Source: Trichobilharzia szidati (lineage: Eukaryota > Platyhelminthes > Trematoda > Strigeidida > Schistosomatidae). From it: a stretch of 64,000 bases of DNA. Location of the stretch: contig OX235275.1 of assembly GCA_944472155.2 (NCBI GenBank), positions 55,073,228 to 55,137,227 of the forward strand, read 5' to 3'. How positions within the stretch are numbered: the first letter of the stretch is position 1; the number at the start of each line of letters is the position of its first letter. A model generated the notes under the pieces. That model ran no database searches. It saw only the letters and a program-made list of their open reading frames with translations, and was not told the DNA's origin. Of this stretch, positions 1 through 11,616 are shown piece after piece. The position numbers were made by a program, and so were the translations under genes.

Positions 1-306
1 TGAAGCGGTCAACGTGCTCTACCACTTCACTTCCTATTTCCAATCTAGGGGTCGGTGAAGTCCAATCCTGCAGCATCATCTTACATTTTACAGGGGCGAA
101 TCGCATGCCAAACATACGAAGATTGCAGCTCAAGGTGTTCAGAAGACTCCGCATTTTGTCAGCGTCCCCGCCTAGAAGGACTATATCGTCCGCATATTCT
201 AAGTCGACGAGATTATTCCCTGGTAGCAAGTCAATCCCTGAGCCGCTGAAGTGTGTTAGGGCTAAGTCCATTATTACGTCTATGATGAAGTTGAATAGGA
301 ATGGGA
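1..306 (-). mobile_element. R-A non-LTR retrotransposon, RT fragment cut by window edge
   Basis: On the minus strand this reads FLFNFIIDVIMDLAL, GIDLLPGNNLVDLEYADDIV, then a conserved thumb region LNTLSCNLRMFGMRF and LEIGSEVVEHVD. YADD is the RT active-site motif. The fragment is 5'-truncated at a CT microsatellite near base 310. The same segment recurs at 14195-14580, 22240-22560 and 48860-49200. Confidence 0.85.
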
Positions 307-614
307 ATTGTTCATTTCTTCTCTCTCTCTCTCTGTCTTTGATGTCAAATCTATCTCTTCGCTATTTGATATTATTTTTTGTGCAGATGAACGTCTCTGC
401 ATATACTGCTGATAAATCTTGTCAGTAGCACACGTCATACACTATCAAGTGTTATTTAAGAGTTGAGAGGAGAGAGTGTGTCATCGTGATATATGTCCAC
501 TGTAACTTATTCAAGGAGCATGAAATAAACGTCAGTCTATGGTCAATGACTGCAACAAGACAATCATCCTGTGCTAAGTGGTAAATCATATGGCGAGTAA
601 TATTTCTAGGTCAG

Positions 615-1440
615 GTGTCGTGTTGGTAGAGCGCGTTGACCACTTCATTCATTTGGGAAGTCGCATCAGCAGCCAACGTCAGCGGAGTTGATCGCTGACG
701 AAATCTCACCACGACGGATACAGAAGGCCCGTTTCGCACATATGCCAGTTTACACCGTCTCTGGTGTGTAGACGTGATTGATATCCAACTGGCTGGCTGT
801 CGACCAAAGGCCGTGTGTGTGTGTACCCCTCAGCAGTCAATTCGCTCTGTCCTCCTTTATGGCTGTGAGTGAGACTTGGCCAGCATTGTAAGTGGAAGAC
901 ATGAGGAGGCCGGCTAAATGTCTTTGATAATAGGTGCCTGATTTATATCTCTAGTATGAAGTGGTATAATAGGGTGAGCAATATTGAGGTTAGGCATCCG
1001 TCCAGTGAGTGCTAGGTAGGCGGGAGGGGAAATCAATCGACGAGATTGTGAACCAGCTGCATCGATTGAGATGGTTAGGACATGTGTTGCGTATGCCTAG
1101 CCATCGCCTTTCTGGACAATGGGCAGTGCTAACTGACTGATATAGGATGAATCAGGTTGGAAGAGAGAGAGAGAGAGCTACTGGTGGCCAAACAAAAGCA
1201 TGGCTTCATCAGTCAATGAAATCCACAAGAGGTAGTTTAAGTCAGCCAACCGGCCATCCAGTCACTTAGGGAGGTGTAGACTAGCTTCCTGACTGACTGG
1301 TTGGAGTCATCAGGATGGTAAAAAAAACCAATGAGGGCTGAAGATAGTTGGTGATACGGCTCAAACTCATCATTCTCCGTGATGACTGGCGCAGATGCAT
1401 CCACTCCTTGTGACTTATAATACGCAATAAAACTATATTG
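615..1440 (+). mobile_element. R-A 3' portion, degenerate
   Basis: Begins in the thumb region (gtagagcgcgttgaccactt) and continues through the R-A C-terminus (SVLLYG-like, VFDHRCL-like, LRWLGHVLRMPSHR-like) with frameshifts, to the 3' end near ttgtgacttataatacgcaa. Codons are broken by indels, so it is dead. It lies 5' truncated next to a unique segment 430-610. Confidence 0.75.
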
Positions 1441-1751
1441 TTATTCGATATATTACTATTCTGTGCTAGTAGTATCGATGTGCCATCAGATTTCTGGCCC
1501 AGCAGTTGGAATAGTCGACAAGCTTGTCCACATAACTTGAAGGTTCTTGGTTCGACTGCCCCAGTCGGCTGCGTAAAGATGGACAGTCCTACACTAGGTA
1601 GGCGAAACAGCTATCCACTACTCATTTCGTGTGTGTTGCAACGACTCTGTAGCTTACCTCAATCTGTGATCAAATCTGGAAAGGAGAGGGAGAGAGAGGC
1701 TTTATTAAGTTTGTTATTAGTAAAAAAATTTATTCCTAATTATTTATGTTT

Positions 1752-2118
1752 TCACGAGTTGATCACGGAGTGATATCAGTTAGAGAACCATTGAAAACCA
1801 GGGAATACTGGACAGCTGCTGTTTCATCCTAGTTTTTTGGGAATCATCGGCAGTACGCACCCACTGGGATTCGAACCCAGGACCTTCCGGTTACAAGACC
1901 AGCTGGCTCGTATACCATTCAGCCACTGGGACCCAATTCAATGGCCAGCCCATGAATTCTAACTTCTACCAATTCGTGATTTAGCGCGACCCCAACCATT
2001 GTCGTTGGTGGGACATTCATCCACACACGTGACATCTAATTGGACCTCACTGGTCACCACTTCTCACTAAGAACTCCAGGAAACTCCATCCTGTAGCAAG
2101 TCACTAGCGAGCATCAGA
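1752..2118 (-). repeat. FB1 repeat, single arm with tRNA-like head
   Basis: On the minus strand it carries a tRNA-like box pair (GGCTGAATGGTATACGAGC and GGTTCGAATCCC), then a hammerhead-like stretch, then the common end ctgatatcactccgtgatca. It has the extra 5' part (agttcttagtgagaagtggt) found in long copies. A second FB1 follows at once. Confidence 0.75.
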
Positions 2119-2122
2119 TTAA

Positions 2123-2559
2123 TTTTCTATAGTTTGGTTTGTAAGGGTTTGTTATGCTTTTACGAGTTGATCACGGACTGATATCAGTTAGAGAACCATT
2201 GAAAACCAGCATAGGAGTACTGGACAGCTGCTGTTTCATCCTAGTTTTTTGGGAATCATTGGCAGTACGCACCCACTGGTTGGGGTCGCGCTAAATCACG
2301 AATTCGTAGAAGTTAGAATTCATGAGCAATTGAATCGGGTCCCAGTGACTGAATGGTATACGAGCTTGCCTTGTAACCGGAAGGTCCTGGGTTCGAACCC
2401 TGGTGGTGGGTGCGTACTACCGATGATTCCCAAAAAACTAGGATGAAACAGCAGCTGTCCAGTACTCCTATGCTGGTTTTCAATGGTTCTCTAACTGATA
2501 TCAGTCCGTGATCAACTCGTAAAAACATAACTAACCCTTACAAACCAAACTATAGAAAA
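2123..2559. repeat. FB1 palindromic (foldback) repeat
   Basis: Arms 2123-2277 and 2405-2559 are near-perfect reverse complements of each other, separated by 127 bases. The right arm and spacer hold a tRNA-like sequence on the + strand with A-box-like GACTGAATGGTA and B box GGTTCGAACCC. Both arms end with ggtttgtaagggttt, shared with other FB1 copies. Confidence 0.8.
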
Positions 2560-3080
2560 AAACCTAATTATTTAGCTTATTCAGTTTCATAGAGTACGTA
2601 AATATAGTAAGGCAATATGGCATCGTATACTGCAAAGTTACGGTTTTATTGTCTGTCTATTAAACTATCTGATAAGTTGATTAGTGTTGTTTTAAAGCTG
2701 TCCATCTGTCTTCTCTTGTGTTTGTGTGTGTGTTTGCGTGTATGAGTGAGTGGCTGATGGAATGCAATTACAGTTTCTTATAGGGTGTTTGTTTGTTTGT
2801 ATTTTTCTTTCTATGCGTCTACTAAAAAAATCATCATTCACCTTCATAATAATGTCAAGGTTATAGTAGTAGTAGTGTCTATTTGACCAGACCAAGCTGT
2901 TTTTTATTGCACCATAAAAAGTCAATCACTCAATCGGTGGTATATAATAGTGCTGGGGAAAAACTGTGGTCAGCTAAAAAGAGAGGATAAAGAAAATAGT
3001 AAGGTGGAATTGTATATATTGATCAACAAGACACACGCTAATCTTCAAAACACCTGATTATCCCCCTTATACATTGATTG
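2560..3080. other. Unique AT-rich stretch
   Basis: No exon or repeat recognised. It contains short GT-rich tracts near 2720-2740 and TTTG runs near 2790. A minus-strand reading frame here is microsatellite-driven and shows no family signature. Confidence 0.5.
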
Positions 3081-3084
3081 GATC

Positions 3085-4530
3085 ACTGATAAGAAGACTC
3101 TAGAAGATGTGGATTTCGAGCGTGAAGGATTTATGTTTAGTGGTACACAAACTCGAAGACTTACAGGTAGGCGATAACCAACAAACTGGCAGAAGAAGCA
3201 GGATGCCCGGTGCTCTTCACCGGGTTGACTGTCCATTGGATGACAGTCTAGGGGAGATGGCTAAACCCTGATTCCAAACCTCCAGCGACTGGCGTATGAA
3301 GCTCACTGGAGCTCACCGGCAGACGTATGGACAAAGGGCTTGTTGGATGTCCTGGATGTCTGGCCCCATTCAAAAAGGCGTATGAACCGAACTTCGGTCA
3401 CCGGCTGCCAATGGATAGTGGACTCCCTACTCCACTCCTACTGCCTTGTAGGTCACACTTGGTTGTGTAAAGGCTAGAGCTGCACTCTGAAACAAAAGGC
3501 CGGGCGATTCTGGGGACATCACTCGTACCAAATTCCCATGAAACTTCATGAAGTCTTTTACAAACGATGTCGCAGGGGTGGACAGCTGAAAACATGGCTT
3601 GGTACAGTCAAGGTTGATGTAGAGTGCCTGGGGCTACAAACCGTCTACGGACTCCGTCTGTGGAACAAGAATTGGATAACCCTGTCGCAAAACCTTACAT
3701 CAGATCGCCGCGCCTGGGCAGCGATGATTCGAGGTGTTCATGAAGCCGGCTCATCCTCCCGTAGGAGACAGCCGAAGTAAAGTAAATTAAGAAGAGGCAG
3801 GCAGTGAAGACAGGACTTCAGGTGAACATAGATAAGGCGGAGTAAGGTGATATAACCAGCGAACCGCAACAGCAACAACAACCAGCACCAATCACCATCA
3901 ACGGGATAAATTTAAGGGAAGTCACTTCCTTCACTTATCTGGCTAGGCAGCGTCGTTTCAACTACAGGTGAGAGCACGAATGAAGATTGTTAAAACCAGT
4001 GAGAATCGGAAAGACAAGATACATACGCCTTCATCAACGTGAAACCAGCCAGCATTAAGATCAAGATTCGGATTCTTAACACCAATGTCAAATCGGTCCT
4101 TCTATAGGGGTAAGAAACTTGGCCAGCATGTCACGAAAAAGATTTCCAGCTGCAGACTTTTGGCTCCATGCTGAAGATCAAATAATGACCAGCCGGCCAG
4201 TAAGAATTAACAAGAAGAAACTCTGGCTGGGAACAAACCAACAGACGAGAATCGATTGCTCAACAAATATGTAGAAGAAAATGGAGATAGATCAGTCCTA
4301 CGTTGAGGAGGTCATCGAATGAAATCACGTGCCAGCCAGGCCATCGCTTGAGTGGAATCCTAATGGGTCGTCAGTGCGAGAGTGACATGGAGGAGATTGT
4401 TTTTGGGGGAGGGGGAGATGAGAGGTTATGGTCAATCTTGGACCCAGCTGAAGAGAAGAGCAAAGAATAAAACAAAGTGGAGATGTATTGTTGAAGCCCT
4501 ATGTTCCACTCGGAACCCAAGGGAGTAACA
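3085..4530 (+). mobile_element. R-B RTE-like retrotransposon 3' half, interrupted by R-C
   Basis: Starts with the post-FADD region (EDVDF.. and ..NKLAEEA-like, broken) and continues after 3791 through GLQVNIDKAE, ITINGINLREVTSFTYL and downstream segments to a tail gttccactcggaacccaagg followed by an AATAAT tract. Several frameshifts make it non-functional. R-C (3203-3790) interrupts it. Confidence 0.72.
3203..3790 (+). mobile_element. R-C non-LTR retrotransposon tail inserted in R-B
   Basis: The insert is flanked by gaagaagcagg (3192-3202) and gaagaggcagg (3791-3801), a 10/11 target-site duplication. Its last 80 codons read RRGGQLKTWLGTVKVDVECL..., WNKNWITLSQNLTSDRRAWA and end SSRRRQPK-stop at 3780, with gtaaagtaaattaa as tail. 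This resembles the C-terminal region of non-LTR ORF2 proteins; I cannot place the clade. Confidence 0.7.
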
Positions 4531-4599
4531 ATAATAGCAATAAAACTACTTCTAGTATAATTTGAGAAGAAGGGGGATAGAGTTCAGATTTCTTTTGGA

Positions 4600-5310
4600 T
4601 ACAAGGATTGACTAGAGACGTAGACGTGATATCCGGCTGGCTATCGACCAAAGGGCGTGTGTACTGCTCATCAGTCCGATTAGCTGTCTTTGATCATAGG
4701 TGTCTGCGTTCTATCTCCCGCGTGAAGTGGTATAATAAGGTGAGCAATACTGAGATTAGGCTTCGGTCGAGTGCTAGGTAAGGCGGGAAAATCAGTCGAC
4801 GAGACTGTGAAATTACATCGACTGAGATGGTTACGACATGTGGTACGTATGCCTAGTCATCGCCTTCCTCGATAATGGGCAATGTTAGCTGACATAAGGT
4901 CAGGCTGGAAAAGAGCTAACCAGCGGTGGTCAAACCAAACCTGGCTTCACCAGTCAATGAAATCTACAACAGTTAGTTTAAGCCACGCACGTAGGAAGGT
5001 GTAGACTTCCTGGTTGGGGTCCTCGGGACGGTAAAAACCAATGGTTGGAAACAATTGGTGATATGGCTCAAACTCATCGTTCTCAATGGCTGGCGCAGAT
5101 GCATCCACTCCTTGTGACTTATGATTTCCAATGAAACTGTTTTGTTCTTCGTCATTACTATACCTTTGTCTCACACCTCTGTTTACTGTCTCTATTATGC
5201 ATTTCTCCTACTTTCTTCTCTTGCTTTGTGTGCTATATGGAGGGAGTGTGGCGACTTGAACTGCTGCACATCGGTGCAAAGTTCTGTGTTGAAAACAGAC
5301 AGACAGACAT
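4600..5310 (+). mobile_element. R-A 3' portion
   Basis: Begins at the ..RDIRLAI-like segment (gacgtgatatccggctggct), runs through ..VFDHRCLRSISRVKWYN.. with deletions, ..LRWLRHVVRMPSHRLPR.., and the end ..ELLCS-like gatgcatccactccttgtga. The 3' untranslated end is gtggcgacttgaactgctgc with ttctgtgttgaaaacagaca, which marks R-A 3' termini throughout the window. Confidence 0.8.
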
Positions 5311-5364
5311 ATATATATGTATAGAAGAGCCAAGATGCTCACAAGAAAAGAAAAACTCTTGAAT

Positions 5365-5740
5365 ATTATTAATCTAATGGTCGCTAGTGGCTGTCTACGG
5401 GACAAAGTCTCCCGGAGGATTCTAGTGAGAAGTCGTGACCAGTGGAGCCACTAATTTGGGTATGAGGGCAAATACGACTTGCCAATAACATTAACTGATG
5501 GTCGTGCTAGCATCACGAATTGGTAGAAGCTAGAATTCATGGCTGGTCATTGAACCACCGGGCCCCCCATTGGCTGAATGGTCTAGAAGCGCTTTCCTTG
5601 TAATCGGAAGGTCTTGGGCGGTACACACCCTGGTGGGGGTACACACTGCCGACGAACCCCAAGCTAGGACGAAACAGCTGTCAAGTACTCCTTGCTGGCT
5701 TTCAATACTACTCCAACTGGTATGAATCCGTGGTAAAATA
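5365..5740 (+). repeat. FB1 repeat, + arm
   Basis: Starts ctgtctacgggacaaagtct and runs through the tRNA-like head (TGGCTGAATGGTCTAGAAGC, with a damaged B box) and the hammerhead-like part (gacgaaacagctgtcaagta) to a degenerate common end near gtatgaatccgtggt. Part of the tRNA region has been rearranged. Confidence 0.65.
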
Positions 5741-6189
5741 TGGAATAAATTCATTGTTAGTATAGTGAGATAAGTCAGTGACAATTGCGTAATCAGGGAT
5801 AATAAAATACAATGATGAGTAGAACTCATAGAGTCAAAAAAAGGAAAAAAATCAAAATTCATTGTCCAGGTAGGTGGGTAGGTAGTCGAAAACAGAAAGC
5901 AACTGTGTTTTCTATTTTCATTGCGTCACTTTTTTTTATCTTCCCACACATTTTTCATTTGAGTTTATATTAATTAGACTTAATCTTTGACTCTTTGAAT
6001 TCTACTCACCGTATTACGTCATCATCATCATAATCGTCAGCGTCATCTTTTCATTCGACTTTGTAGACACCAAATTTTGATTAATTTTTTAAAAAATTCT
6101 TTAGAGTTCTAATCATGTTTACTTCATTATCTCTGATTACGTAATTGTCACTGACTTATTTATAACGCCTAACAACAAAATTATACATT
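5741..6189. other. Unique AT-rich stretch
   Basis: No exon, tRNA or known repeat seen. It includes a short ggtaggtgggtaggtagt tract at 5868-5885 and a CATCATCATCAT tract near 6022. Confidence 0.5.
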
Positions 6190-6810
6190 GGCTGGAGGAT
6201 TTCATCATGAGCTAACATCGGTTAGGGAACGATTGGAAGTAGCGGAGGGATGTTTCGTTCCCCTAGTTTGGGACTCTTCATCAGTACGCACTCATCATGG
6301 CTCGAACCCAGGACCTTCTGGTTACAAGGTGAGCTAGCTCGTAGATCATTGAGCCACTGGGACCCTATCCAATGGCCGACCCACGAATTTTAACTTCTGC
6401 CAATTCATGATATGGCGTGGTCACTTTGCAATGTCTACTTGCATGATCTGATGCTCATCAGCGACTGGCTCTATTCAGTCAGTTACCCCGGGGTTCTAGT
6501 GGGAAGCCGTGACCACAGTAGGGTACAGCAGGTTGAAGGTGAGGCAGTAACTCATCGAAGAAGACATTGCGAAGTGGTCGCACTATGTCAGGAATTGGCA
6601 GAAGTTGGAATTCATGGGCTGGTTGGCCATTGGATTGGGTCCCAGTGAGTGGTTTAACGGTCTACTATTTCACTAGCTTTGCAACCAGAAGGCCCTGGGT
6701 TCGAATCCTGGAGGTGGGTGTGCACTGCGGAACAGTCTCAAACTAAGCTAACGAAACTACCAGCTGTCTGTCCAGTACTCGTAGGTGGTTTTCCAATGGT
6801 GTAAGGAGTT
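6190..6810. repeat. FB1 palindromic repeat, long form
   Basis: The left arm (minus, from gaggatttcatcatgagct) and right arm (plus, to ggtggttttccaatgg) are diverged reverse complements. Each carries a tRNA-like B box (minus GGTTCGAGCC, plus GGTTCGAATCC) and a hammerhead-like segment. The centre (about 6440-6540) is the single-copy 5' part seen in other long FB1 copies. Confidence 0.75.
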
Positions 6811-7014
6811 CTGCTTCACTGATGTAGATAGACATCACTGCATTCCTATTGAAATTCCACTTAAGTAGTTGGTGGTCACTATTCGTATCTACGGTGTATA
6901 TGCTTTGCACTATGTATATATTTTAAGCTGCCTACAGTTGAAGAGAATCCTCATAGCCCTCTGCACACTTTATACTGTAAATTTAGTTATGCTTTCTTTG
7001 ATTCTAAGTTTGAT

Positions 7015-7345
7015 TACGTACTGATTGGCATTAGTTATAGAACCACTGAAAACTACAAGTGAATACTGGATAGCTGTTTTGTCCTGATTTGCAACTCTTC
7101 AGCCTTACGCAGCCGTGATTCCACCCACTTGGACTCCGCTGGTCACGACTTCTTACTAAGACTTTAGGGAATTTTGTCCTTTAATTAGTCACTCCTGAGT
7201 AGTATGTGGTTATTCTTCAAGTGTGTTGCTTTTTCACGGCTCACAAACTGTGATTACATTCAGAGAAATACATTAAAATCACCAGAGGGGGAGGCAGAGT
7301 ACTGGACAGTACTGTTTCGCCCCCCATTTTCGAACTCTTCGCCAG
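7015..7345 (-). repeat. Two FB1 end fragments, minus strand
   Basis: Two degenerate 3' halves lie in tandem (7015-7200 and 7245-7345). Each has the order: common end, tactggacagctgtt-like core, then gactcttc and gtacgca. B boxes are lost or damaged. Confidence 0.6.
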
Positions 7346-7930
7346 TACGCATCAATGATATCATCTCTTGAGAGTCAAATCTAGAACCATCTTCTTGCTT
7401 TTATGTAAAAAATCATTTAAACACAAGGCTCAAAAGTGTAGCTCCCTCTCTTAAAAGTTAAGATAGCAAATCCTTAAAACACTTATATAGATTCCTTTAA
7501 TTACTTACTAGTTTATAAAAAGGTTTTTAAAAATGCAAAAGATTGATTTTTACTTACTTGTCTGTCGTCTGAGATGATCAATTCATTTAGTAAGCACTTC
7601 ACGTGATGCGAAAGGTTGACTTCACTGATAAATTCTTTTCTCTTTTTTTACTTGAACCGATAGTATACTACTTATTATTATTTATAGTAGTATTTTAACG
7701 GATTGGTTAAATTTTTTATCGATTTTCGCCTTGTGATTAATTATAATAATAACAATAATAATGATAGGCGACTTCTATTCTGGTATCTTTCTGCTTGTAA
7801 AATTCAACGGGGCTTTATACTAACCTAATTAATGAGTAGTAATTAATCAACGCAAAAAATTTGAATCACGTGTTCACCCAGAACTAAGTTACTGCCATAT
7901 TTTTAAAAAAATTTTGTAATCTTTTTTACT
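7346..7930. other. AT-rich stretch without recognised features
   Basis: Long T and A tracts and an AATAATAATAA tract around 7745. No exon with family similarity and no repeat boundary identified. Confidence 0.5.
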
Positions 7931-7934
7931 GACT

Positions 7935-8310
7935 TTGTTGTCTCTGACCATAAGCGTTTACGTTCTGTCATCCGTGTTAAAGGGTTTTAATATGGTGATT
8001 GATATTTTGGTCAAGCGCAGGGTGTGTTACGTAAGGAGGGGAGGGGAACGAGTTAATCGATGTGGTTATGAACCCGCGTTAATTGAGGTGGTTAAGACAA
8101 GTGTTACTCATTCTGAGCTACTGCCTTTCTCGGCAAGTAATTTTAGGTTGGAGACGAGTTAAGCGTTGGCAAAGCAAATCGTAGAATCATTCCATATAGT
8201 CCTAAATAGTTTGTTTGAGATATGCAGGGAGGTGTTAACTACCTAAATGGTGCGTCTTTGTGATACTCATAACCAATGGCTCAATAAGATTCTCAGTAAC
8301 ACAGATGCAT
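7935..8310 (+). mobile_element. R-A 3' fragment, strongly degenerate
   Basis: Reads through a decayed ..SDHKRLRSVIRVKGF.. segment, ..VKRRVCYVRRGGERVNRCGY, ..LIEVVKTSVTHSELLPF and the terminal segment ending gtaacacagatgcattcga. It aligns by order to the other R-A copies but is the oldest looking. Confidence 0.65.
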
Positions 8311-8374
8311 TCGATTTTTTGCAATCTCCCATATTCTTTCTGCTGTATATTTCGTGCTTATTATAGCTCTTTTG

Positions 8375-8600
8375 ATTAGTTACAGGATTTCATTATTAGC
8401 CGATATCGGTTAGGGAACCATTGGAAGACTAACAGGGAGTACTTGACACAGCTGTTTCGTCAACCTAGTTTGGGGGGACTCTTTATCAGTATGCACTAGC
8501 TCACTAGTGACTTGCCCTATTCAGTTAGGTAGTTACTTGGATTCTAGTGCGGAGTTGTGACCAGTAGGATACAGCAGGTCAGATGTGAAGGCAGTTACTC
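8375..8600. repeat. FB1 degenerate palindromic copy
   Basis: A minus-oriented end (cattattagccgatatcggttagggaaccattgg, split here as common-end sequence) leads to the core tgtttcgtcaacctagtttg, then a plus-oriented upstream portion cagttaggtagttacttgga. The tRNA part is deleted. Confidence 0.55.
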
Positions 8601-8636
8601 GCTAGCGATGATAGTCTAGCGGTCGCGATATATCGT

Positions 8637-9003
8637 CAGTCAGTCAGTCAGTAAGGCGTATCTGCGACTAGCTTGAAGGAACTCATGTCCCTCCTCCTGA
8701 GATTCGAATCCGCGTCACCCAGTGCTGCCTGCAGTCAGAGACGTCAACACTGTTACTAGTGTCCAGTGAAAGTATTCAATACAGTCAGTCCTACAGGAGG
8801 TCAGTGACGAGTCCGAATAGCTCAGGGATAACGTCTCCAACTGCAGGCAGCACTGGGTGACGCGGGTTAGAATCTCAGGAGGAGGGACATGAGTTCCTTC
8901 AAGGTTGCAGATACGCCTTACTGACTGATTGACTGACTGACGAGTGCCAACTAGCACGAAAGCTAGGTCAGGCAAGGCTTCCTGCCGACTGCCTCTAACC
9001 ATC
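8637..9003. repeat. FB2 foldback repeat with inverted arms
   Basis: The arms are 8637-8737 and 8839-8940, reverse complements with few mismatches (for example aaggaactcatgtccctcct versus aggagggacatgagttcctt). The spacer holds a further short palindromic region. The outer right end (gccaactagcacgaaagcta to tctaaccatctagc) matches the terminus of the FB2 copy at 38003-38490. Both arms contain a tRNA-like B box (GATTCGAATCC on one side). Confidence 0.75.
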
Positions 9004-9329
9004 TAGCATCAGAAATTCAAAGTGCACCGTTATGGCGAGATACCTGAAATGGTGGCCACATTGCAAACCTGACTGATAGAATTCAGTCTGCACCAAAATA
9101 CAAGACTAGACACATTATACTAGTTACTAGTGTCCAATGCAATGTTAATAGCTAAAATTATAAATTCACTGAAATAGTATCAGCATATATTGCAAATAGG
9201 AGAGGATAAAAAGAGCCAGTTATTTTGCTAATAACATAAAAAGTCACGTTTAACTCGATCTCTATTACATAGAACGCAGATATCGTTGAGTTTTTGTACT
9301 GGGTTGGGTTTTTCGAGCATATAACCTTT

Positions 9330-9775
9330 TGTTGTAATCACTTCTAGTCCCCTACCTGATGACATGCAAGCTGGGGAGAGTTCAGAATAGAGGCGATGGC
9401 TCTTAAGAGTCTAACAATATTGATTTGGACCATTTCTCACAAGACTTCAGATGTCAATCGACCACAGCAGTAATGAGTCAGCTGGCTGACTTAGTAACAC
9501 ACCACTTGCCCTACTAACAGCCCCCTTTTAATACCCTTCGCAATATGACATAGTCCTCTTTAAGTAGCTCAGGTTAAACTAAGGGGGAGCAGTAAACTAA
9601 ACTAGGTAAGATACAAGGGTTGACAAATTGTGAAAGTAGAGGTTGAGTGAGTGACACCTCACTGATTGTCTTTACCTCTTAATATAGAAAGTTAGATGCA
9701 ACATTTTTGACAACATTTTGACAAGATGTCAGATGACCAAAAAAGGTCAGGTGATAGAACTACCCTAAGTTATTT
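9330..9775 (-). mobile_element. CR1-like retrotransposon fragment
   Basis: Co-linear with 39560-39960 of the larger CR1-like copy. Shared blocks include cacttgccctactaacagc, actaagggggagcagtaaac and gacaaattgtgaaagtagag. It is a C-terminal RT fragment with frameshifts. Confidence 0.7.
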
Positions 9776-9780
9776 TAATT

Positions 9781-10027
9781 TTTTTATTCCTTTACGTTCC
9801 CAGTGGAACATAGCGAGGGCTTCAAGTTAGAGGCTTGAATTTTCGGTAGTAGTGGTGTTTATTTTTTTACGAGATGGGGTTGCTAGCCAGCCTTATGCCC
9901 AACCTTCCCTCTTTACCAGTCTTTTTACTGGTTTAGCGAGGTAAAGGAGTGAGTCGGTTGTCGGGGATAGAACCCCGAACCACATGTGGCTTGGTTGGCG
10001 AGCATTCTACCACTATGCCACCGACGC
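9781..10027 (-). mobile_element. S2 tRNA-derived SINE
   Basis: On the minus strand it starts GCGTCGGTGGCATAGTGG (A box) and has GGTTCGGGGTTCTATCCCCG as a damaged B box, then ctcctttacctcgctaaacc, then the tail ttccactgggaacgtaaagg and AATAAA. The tail is the R-B 3' end. Confidence 0.82.
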
Positions 10028-10184
10028 AAAGGTATCCTAAGGTATTTTATGCTTGACTTAATCTCCATTTCAGTGTCCTCTATGCTACAAGCAGCATCAT
10101 GTGAACGGACTAGTTCTTGTAGATCACGTCATTTATGCTTAAATTTAGAGTTAATAGTCTGACATTTAAAGGAATTTAAGGTCG

Positions 10185-10928
10185 AAAACGAAACCTGGTC
10201 CGGTCGTTTGCCACTCACATTCGGCGCATATGTAGCCTTGATACTGTGGAAGATGAGATATCTTTTGGAGGAAAACCTAATAGAAAATGGATTTCCACCA
10301 CGTTTTATAGATAAGAATATACATTCAAATCCTAAAAAACGTGACTTATCATCCGTACCCAAAAAATACCTTCCATGAGCTTGGAACTCAAAGGGAACTT
10401 AGCTTCCGATATCATGAAACGAAAGATATCACAGTCCCTGAAAAGAACATTCCCTGCTGCATCTCTGAGAATAGCCTTTACTAGTCGACCATTACTGTTC
10501 AATAACCTGAAGGATAAGACCCCGCTGTTGACCAACTCTATGTGTGTTTATCATACCACCTGCTCGTGTGGAGCTAGGTATATCGGTCGTTCGATTCGAG
10601 TTTTGTCCAAGAGGGAGCAAGAACACTATCCTGCACGGTGGTTACGAAGAGGTGGAAGTGGAGCAATAAGAAGCGCGATCATTGAACGGAATATCTGGTC
10701 GATAATGATCACCCCATCTCCATCTACAGCCTCCTCCTTTAAAGTCATCTACAAGGCAAAGAGTAATTTACCCAAATCCCTACGTACTCGACTCATCTGT
10801 ATTGCTGAAGCCATCTTTGGCTATGGAAACAGAAAAGCCAGATATCTTTGTAGAGAAAAAGTTCTTTCAACCCCTCCAACTTTCATGGTCTTAATTCCTC
10901 TATGCTAAAGTTTGGTAATCCCCAATCA
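10185..10928 (+). mobile_element. PLE-A Penelope-like element, GIY-YIG half (interrupted by R-A)
   Basis: Encodes, with frameshifts, ENGFPPRFIDKNIHSNPKK, GNLASDIMKRKISQSLKRTF, TSRPLLFNNLKDKTPLLTNS, then the GIY-YIG endonuclease SMCVYHTTCSCGARYIGRSI and the C-terminal LPKSLRTRLICIAEA. CxCG-x-RYIGR is the nuclease core of Penelope elements. It is cut at 10929 by an R-A insertion and resumes at 11617. Confidence 0.88.
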
Positions 10929-11616
10929 GCAGTTCGCTCCGTCTTTCTCTATGGCGGTAAGACGTGGCCATTGAGAGCGGAAGACATGAAGAGATTGTCT
11001 GTTTTTGACCACAGATGTTTACGATCTCTTTCTCGCGTTAGGTGGTATAATAAGGTAAGTAATGTTGACGTTAGGCGTAGAGTGCTGGGCAAAGAGGGAA
11101 AATCAATCGAAGAGGCTATGAAGTTACATAAATGGAGATGGCTAGGTCACGTGCTGCACATGCCTAACCATCGCCTCCCACGACGGACGGGTATTACTAG
11201 CTGATATAGGTGCAGGTTGGAAAAGAGTAAGTGGTGTCCAAACAAAAACATGGCCTCATCAATCCATGAAATCCCTGACAGTTAAACTGAGTCAGGTAGG
11301 GAGGGAGATGCAGACTTCCGGGTTGGAGCCAGCCCTCGGGACTCTAAGAATCATCAATGGCTGGAGACAATAGGTGACATGGCTCAAAATCGTTGTCAAT
11401 GGCCTACGCAGATGTATTCAGTCTCTTGTGTAATCTTTCATATTGCTTTCTACCATTACTCACTCATTCTGTTTCACTCTTATACTTGTCAAAACTCTAT
11501 TGATTCTCTTCATCACTCATCTTCTTGTCTACCTTTGTGTGCTATTTGGAACGTGGCAACTGGAACTGCTGCACTTCGGTGCAGCCAAGTTCTATGTTGA
11601 ATCCAGCAGCAGCAGC
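10929..11616 (+). mobile_element. R-A insertion inside PLE-A, with target-site duplication
   Basis: A 5'-truncated R-A copy. It begins SAVRSVFLYGGKTWPLRAED, continues SVFDHRCLRSLSRVRWYNK, LGKEGKSIEEAMKLHKWRWL and GHVLHMPNHRLPRR, and ends in the R-A tail (ctgctgcacttcggtgcagc). The flanks aatccccaatca (10917-10928) and aatccgcaatca (11617-11628) form an 11/12 duplication, and intact PLE-A copies have a single aatccccaatca here. Confidence 0.88.

Noticed and set aside
8635..8660. Short tandem CAGT repeats, and TCAG tracts at 48196-48210, considered as CRISPR-like or regulatory arrays.
   Set aside because: They are simple microsatellites at the ends of FB2 and R-A, with no spacers.
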